Positions 31,074 through 34,668 of a DNA stretch of 34,668 nucleotides are shown here, in pieces; the first letter of the stretch is position 1, and the number at the start of each line of letters is the position of its first letter. The position numbers and the translations under genes are program-made. The notes below the pieces were generated by a model. The model searched no databases. It had not been told where the DNA came from and was given only the letters and a program-made list of their open reading frames with translations. The stretch comes from Desulfosporosinus sp. BRH_c37 (GTDB taxonomy: Bacteria > Bacillota > Desulfitobacteriia > Desulfitobacteriales > Desulfitobacteriaceae): positions 1 to 34,668 of the forward strand of contig LOEW01000253.1 in assembly GCA_001516045.1 (NCBI GenBank), given 5' to 3'.

Positions 31074-32093
31074 ATGAAAAAGAAACTTGCAATTATCGTC
31101 GTAATTCTTGTCCTTATTACACTGTCAGTCTTAGGTTACAGAAACTATTTTAAAAGCTCTGCTGACTCCACTACGTATTCTGGTACGATTGAAGGAACCG
31201 AAATCCCAGTTCAACCGGAGCTGGGTGGCAGGATCGCGGACTTAAAGGTCCGTGAAGGTCAGATTATCAAGGCTGGTGATATCGTTGCCAAACTGGAGGA
31301 CAGTCAGGCCAAAATTTCTCTGGATTCCGTGAAGAGCCAACAAACCCAGGCACAGGCCAAACTCGACGATCTCTTAGGAGGGGCGCGGGCAGAAGAAATC
31401 CGACGTCTTGAGTATGTAGTGAAGCAAGCGAAGGCTAATCTAACTGCGCTAGAACCTAATCTGAAACTTGAAGAAGATAATCTGGCCACGAATCAAAAAC
31501 TTTATGAGGGTGGTGCGATCAGTAAACAGGTCGTGGATGCTCAACAAACTAAACTTGATACACTAAAAGCCCAATATCAAAGCGTTCAAGAGAGTGTCAA
31601 TGTTGCTCAGGCTAGCGTCGACCAAGCTCACGCAGGGAATACACAACCCGCGATTCAGGCTCAGAAAGCGGCCGTGGATATTACCGCTCAATCTGTAAAA
31701 GCAGCCGAACTGAGCTTAAGCAAACTAACCATTAAGAGCCCTGCCAGCGGTCAGGTTCTCTATCAGCATGTCGAATTAGGCCAAGTGGTCAACCCAGGCA
31801 CAACCCTGGTTACAATTCTTGATCCGAATGATTTGTGGATCAAAATATATATTCCGGAAGCCAAGCTAAATCTGGTGAAGGTGGGTGGAGCGGCTTCTAT
31901 CGTTGTCGATTCTTACCCTGGAAGAACGTTCAAGGGGCAAATTCAGTTCGTCAGTAACCAAGCAGAATTCACGCCTAAAAACGTACAGACAAAAGAAGAA
32001 CGAACCACCACTGTCTATGCCGTCAAAGTCAGTATCTCTGAAAGTAAAGACCAGTTGAAAGCGGGTATGCCGGCGGATGTGACCCTGCACTGA
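31074..32093 (+). CDS. HlyD-family membrane fusion (periplasmic adaptor-like) protein, YbhG-like
   Basis: This 339-aa protein has an N-terminal membrane anchor (about residues 5-22) and a biotinyl-lipoyl half-motif (PVQPELGGRIADLKVREGQ). A long coiled-coil hairpin follows (about residues 75-215, with ILDP-type repeats of Gln/Ala/Lys), then the second half-motif (IKSPASGQVLYQHVELGQ) and a beta-barrel (FVSNQAEFTPKNVQTKEER). AGGAGGAG precedes the ATG. It would link the ABC exporter to the cell surface. The presence of such an adaptor fits a lineage with complex envelopes but is also common in monoderms. Confidence 0.92.
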   Translation: MKKKLAIIVVILVLITLSVLGYRNYFKSSADSTTYSGTIEGTEIPVQPELGGRIADLKVREGQIIKAGDIVAKLEDSQAKISLDSVKSQQTQAQAKLDDLLGGARAEEIRRLEYVVKQAKANLTALEPNLKLEEDNLATNQKLYEGGAISKQVVDAQQTKLDTLKAQYQSVQESVNVAQASVDQAHAGNTQPAIQAQKAAVDITAQSVKAAELSLSKLTIKSPASGQVLYQHVELGQVVNPGTTLVTILDPNDLWIKIYIPEAKLNLVKVGGAASIVVDSYPGRTFKGQIQFVSNQAEFTPKNVQTKEERTTTVYAVKVSISESKDQLKAGMPADVTLH

Positions 32094-32110
32094 ATTGAGG
32101 AGTGAGGAAA

Positions 32111-32884
32111 ATGAATCTGGCTATTGATTGTCAGGGCTTGGTCAAACGGTTTGGCACCTACACGGCAGTTCAAGGGGTCACCTTTCAGATCCCTCCCGGA
32201 ACAATAATGGGTTTTGTCGGACCGAATGGGGCAGGCAAGACGACGATCATCCGTATGTTGTGTGGAGTCTTGGTTCCGACAGAGGGGCAAGCCACTGTGC
32301 TTGGTTTCGACGTCCTCTCTCAGCCTGAAGAAATCAAACAACGGATCGGGTATATGTCCCAAAAGTTTAGCTTATATGACGACCTGACAGTGGGCGAAAA
32401 TCTTGATTTTTATGCTGGAGTGTACAGTCTACGGGGAAAAACTGCTCGAACTGAGAAAACGCGGGTGATTGAACGAATCGGCTTGGGAGATAGAACGTCG
32501 CAGCTGGTCGCTTCTCTCTCTGGTGGCTGGAAGCAACGGGTGGCCTTGGCCTGTGCTTTACTGCATAATCCACAACTGCTCATTCTGGATGAACCGACGG
32601 CAGGGGTGGATCCGGTTTCCCGACGAGTTTTCTGGGATTTGATCCATCAGCTGGCCAAAGAAGGGATAACTGTTTTGGTCAGTACCCACTATATGGATGA
32701 AGCGGACAGCTGTGATTTTTTGGGCTTTGTCTTTTACGGACGGTTAATTGCCTTCGGTTCACCTGAGGATATGAAGAAAAGAGAAGCGAAGGATAATTTG
32801 GATGATCTCTTTATCTATTTTGTCGAACATGAAGCCTCGGATGACCCTCGCAGCCGGATTATTAAAAAAGGAGGCCGAGGCTAA
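32111..32884 (+). CDS. ABC transporter ATP-binding protein (YbhF-like exporter)
   Basis: This 257-aa protein is the nucleotide-binding subunit. It shows Walker A GPNGAGKTT, the Q-loop in YMSQKFSLYDDLTV, signature LSGGWKQRVALA (LSGGW in place of LSGGQ), Walker B LLILDEPTAGVDP and the H-loop VSTHYMDEA. The ATG at 32111 is preferred to the GTG at 32102, which lies inside the ribosome site GAGGAGTGAGG. It overlaps the permease gene by one base. It is half the length of E. coli YbhF, which has two ATPase domains. Confidence 0.94.
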   Translation: MNLAIDCQGLVKRFGTYTAVQGVTFQIPPGTIMGFVGPNGAGKTTIIRMLCGVLVPTEGQATVLGFDVLSQPEEIKQRIGYMSQKFSLYDDLTVGENLDFYAGVYSLRGKTARTEKTRVIERIGLGDRTSQLVASLSGGWKQRVALACALLHNPQLLILDEPTAGVDPVSRRVFWDLIHQLAKEGITVLVSTHYMDEADSCDFLGFVFYGRLIAFGSPEDMKKREAKDNLDDLFIYFVEHEASDDPRSRIIKKGGRG

Positions 32885-34026
32885 TGCGCCGATTTTCTTG
32901 GGTGCGTTTTGTGGCAGTCCTGAAAAAGGAATTTCTCCACATCCTACGGGATCGTGCCAGCTTAGTCATGGCCGTTGCCATGCCTATCGGGATGCTTCTC
33001 CTGTTTGGCTATGCTGTGAATACAGATGTGGAGCACCTTTCTACGGTGGTTTGGGACCAATCTCAGACGGCTGATAGCAGGGAATTTATTACTTCGGTGC
33101 GTAACACCCAATATCTGAATCCCGATAATTTCGTCCAAGGGTATAAGCAGATTGCTGACTATTTGGACAGTGGCAAAGCTAGGGTGGCGGTTATCATTCC
33201 TCCGAATTACGGGAAAAATCTCCAAGGAAATGTTCAGGCTAACGTTCAGGTTTTGGTGGACGGGTCCGATCCCACCGTAGCACGGGCAGCTATGTCCGCA
33301 GTTCAAATGCTGGGTCTGAATAAATCGCTGCAACTGCAAAGTGAACGCCTGGTTGCTATGGGCACAGCAGGCAGTATGGGGACACCTCTTAATATTGAGA
33401 CTAGGGTCTGGTATAATCCGGATATGAAATCGCTGGTCTTTAACATTCCAGCCTTAATCGGTCTAATCCTGCAAAATGTGATAGCCATGTTGACCTCGTT
33501 TTCCATTGTACGGGAAAAGGAACGCGGCACCATGGAGCAATTGGTCGTGACCCCTATTCGCTCCCTGGAATTATTGCTAGGTAAGCTTCTTCCCTTCGTG
33601 TTTATCGGATTTGTGTCATTGTCTCTGATTCTGGCAACAGGAATTTTCTGGTTCGGTGTTGTGCCAATCGGAAGCCTTCCACTCCTTATCCTCTTGTCCA
33701 CTATTTTCTTATTTACCATTCTAGCAATTGGACTCTTGATTTCCAGCGTGGCAAAGACTCAGCTTCAGGCTATGCAAATGACGTTCATCTTGATCTTGCC
33801 GTCCATCCTTTTATCGGGTTTTATCTTTCCTCGGGAAACAATGCCTAAGTTATTGCAACTCTTAGGTGGGCTATTACCGCTGACGTATTTTCTGGACATC
33901 GTGAGGGGTATCTTCCTCAAAGGGGCGGGAATCCAGTACCTTTGGCAGGACACCCTAACGTTATGTGCTTTTGCGATTATTTTGTTGGCGATTGCAGCTA
34001 AAAAGTTTAAGAAGAATCTTGATTAA
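32884..34026 (+). CDS. ABC-2 type permease (YbhS/YbhR/YhhJ-like)
   Basis: This 380-aa permease has an N-terminal helix (about residues 22-43), a large extracytoplasmic domain (about 44-190) and five C-terminal helices. The family stretch EKERGTMEQLVVTPI lies before helix 3, and GFIFPRETMPK is near the end. It probably forms a homodimer with the upstream ATPase and exports a drug-like or lipophilic compound. Its start overlaps the ATPase stop by one base. A second permease gene, found in E. coli ybhFSR, would lie beyond the repeat array if present. No terminator is seen after it. Confidence 0.93.
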   Translation: MRRFSWVRFVAVLKKEFLHILRDRASLVMAVAMPIGMLLLFGYAVNTDVEHLSTVVWDQSQTADSREFITSVRNTQYLNPDNFVQGYKQIADYLDSGKARVAVIIPPNYGKNLQGNVQANVQVLVDGSDPTVARAAMSAVQMLGLNKSLQLQSERLVAMGTAGSMGTPLNIETRVWYNPDMKSLVFNIPALIGLILQNVIAMLTSFSIVREKERGTMEQLVVTPIRSLELLLGKLLPFVFIGFVSLSLILATGIFWFGVVPIGSLPLLILLSTIFLFTILAIGLLISSVAKTQLQAMQMTFILILPSILLSGFIFPRETMPKLLQLLGGLLPLTYFLDIVRGIFLKGAGIQYLWQDTLTLCAFAIILLAIAAKKFKKNLD

Positions 34027-34027
34027 G

Positions 34028-34668
34028 GGAGGGCGAGATGTTGCACCGCTCACCCAAGGTGCCGTCACTAGCATGCTAGATAACTCGGCGAGAACGGCAA
34101 ACCTCCAGGCTGTTCTGCATGTGAACCAACTGCCGTTCTGGCACCGAGTCATCAAAGCATGCTTTACGCGACTCTGCCTAAAGGGTTCACTGTGCAAAAT
34201 CACGCCCTCTGGGCAGGGGACGACGATGATTGGAACGTGGAGGGCGTGATGTTGCACCGCTCACCCAAGGCACCGTCGCTAGCATGCTAGATAACTCGGC
34301 GAGAACGGCAAACCTCCGGGCTGTTATGCATGTGAACCAACTGCCGTTCTGGCACCGAGTCATCAAAGCATGCTTTACGCGACTCTGCCTAAAGGGTTCA
34401 CTGTGCAAAATCACGCCCTCTGGGCAGGGGACGACGATGATTGGAACGTGGAGGGCGTGATGTTGCACCGCTCACCCAAGGCACCGTCGCTAGCATGCTA
34501 GATAACTCGGCGAGAACGGCAAACCTCCGGGCTGTTATGCATGTGAACCAACTGCCGTTCTGGCACCGAGTCATCAAAGCATGCTTTACGCGACTCTGCC
34601 TAAAGGGTTCACTGTGCAAAATCACGCCCTCTGGGCAGGGGACGACGATGATTGGAACGTGGAGGGCG
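34028..34668 (+). repeat. 211-bp tandem repeat array, running off the window
   Basis: Full copies lie at 34028-34238, 34239-34449 and 34450-34660, and a fourth begins at 34661 with GGAGGGCG. Copies 2 and 3 look identical. Copy 1 differs at a handful of positions. Each unit holds a strong interrupted hairpin (ACTCGG and AGAACGGCA pairing with TGCCGTTCT and CCGAGT, about 34082-34149 in copy 1) and GCATGC palindromes. Frames open on both strands through the repeats are periodic by-products. The true copy number is unknown. Confidence 0.9.

Noticed and set aside
34028..34668. Repeat-spanning ORFs of 75-98 aa on both strands
   Set aside because: They repeat with the 211-bp period on both strands and have no ribosome sites. 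They are by-products of the tandem array.

Overview
The window looks like chromosomal DNA of an anaerobic, endospore-lineage Firmicute (Bacillota, Clostridia), most likely a Desulfosporosinus/Desulfitobacterium-type Peptococcales member. This is inferred from strong AGGAGG ribosome sites, a MurT-GatD pair, an EndoAI/EndoA toxin-antitoxin pair very close to the Bacillus one, a clostridial Feo operon with its small Cys-rich partner, a flavodiiron protein, and an apparent selenocysteine codon. No rRNA, tRNA or CRISPR array was seen.

Layout. 1-6430: glutamate synthase gltB-gltD, with each gene directly preceded by a small hairpin-ended repeat. 6430-7003: gene-free repeat tract. 7004-7688 (minus): HepT-MntA toxin-antitoxin pair. 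7839-8508: two small membrane proteins. 8780-10912: murT-gatD (lipid II amidation). 11160-11785: mazEF-type pair. 11877-12043: a 61-bp tandem repeat in front of a PuuD-like amidohydrolase (12069). 13050-13772: a small ribbon-helix-helix protein, a 46-aa ORF and a SHOCT protein. 13741-15184 (minus): an OmpR-type regulator with a sensor kinase that has lost its kinase domain at a deletion junction. 15366-16484: a thioredoxin-CcdA fusion whose first active-site cysteine codon is TGA, probably selenocysteine. 16540-18733: hsdM with a half-length hsdS and no hsdR. 18803-20491 (minus): chemoreceptor. 20650-23342: candidate structured leader RNA, MarR regulator and a P1B-4 metal-exporting ATPase, followed by a broken duplicate of the ATPase 3' part and a second copy of the RNA motif. 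23638: membrane metallophosphoesterase. 24926-27999: Fur-box-controlled feoA-feoA-feoB-Cys-rich protein. 28077-29276 (minus): flavodiiron protein. 29754-30101 (minus): DUF3307 protein. 30317-34026: TetR regulator, membrane fusion protein, ABC ATPase and ABC-2 permease (CecR/YbhGFSR-like exporter). 34028 to the end: a 211-bp tandem repeat array running off the window.

Themes. Iron handling recurs: import (Feo), probable export (P1B-4 ATPase) and an iron-based O2/NO scavenger lie within 9 kb. Redox handling is the second theme. The most notable single item is the selenocysteine-type thioredoxin-CcdA fusion, which lies divergent from the regulator/Met-rich sensor pair across a perfect 35-nt palindrome. 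The second is a conserved two-copy RNA-like motif around the metal ATPase. The third is a family of hairpin-ended elements that each place a ribosome site directly before a gene.
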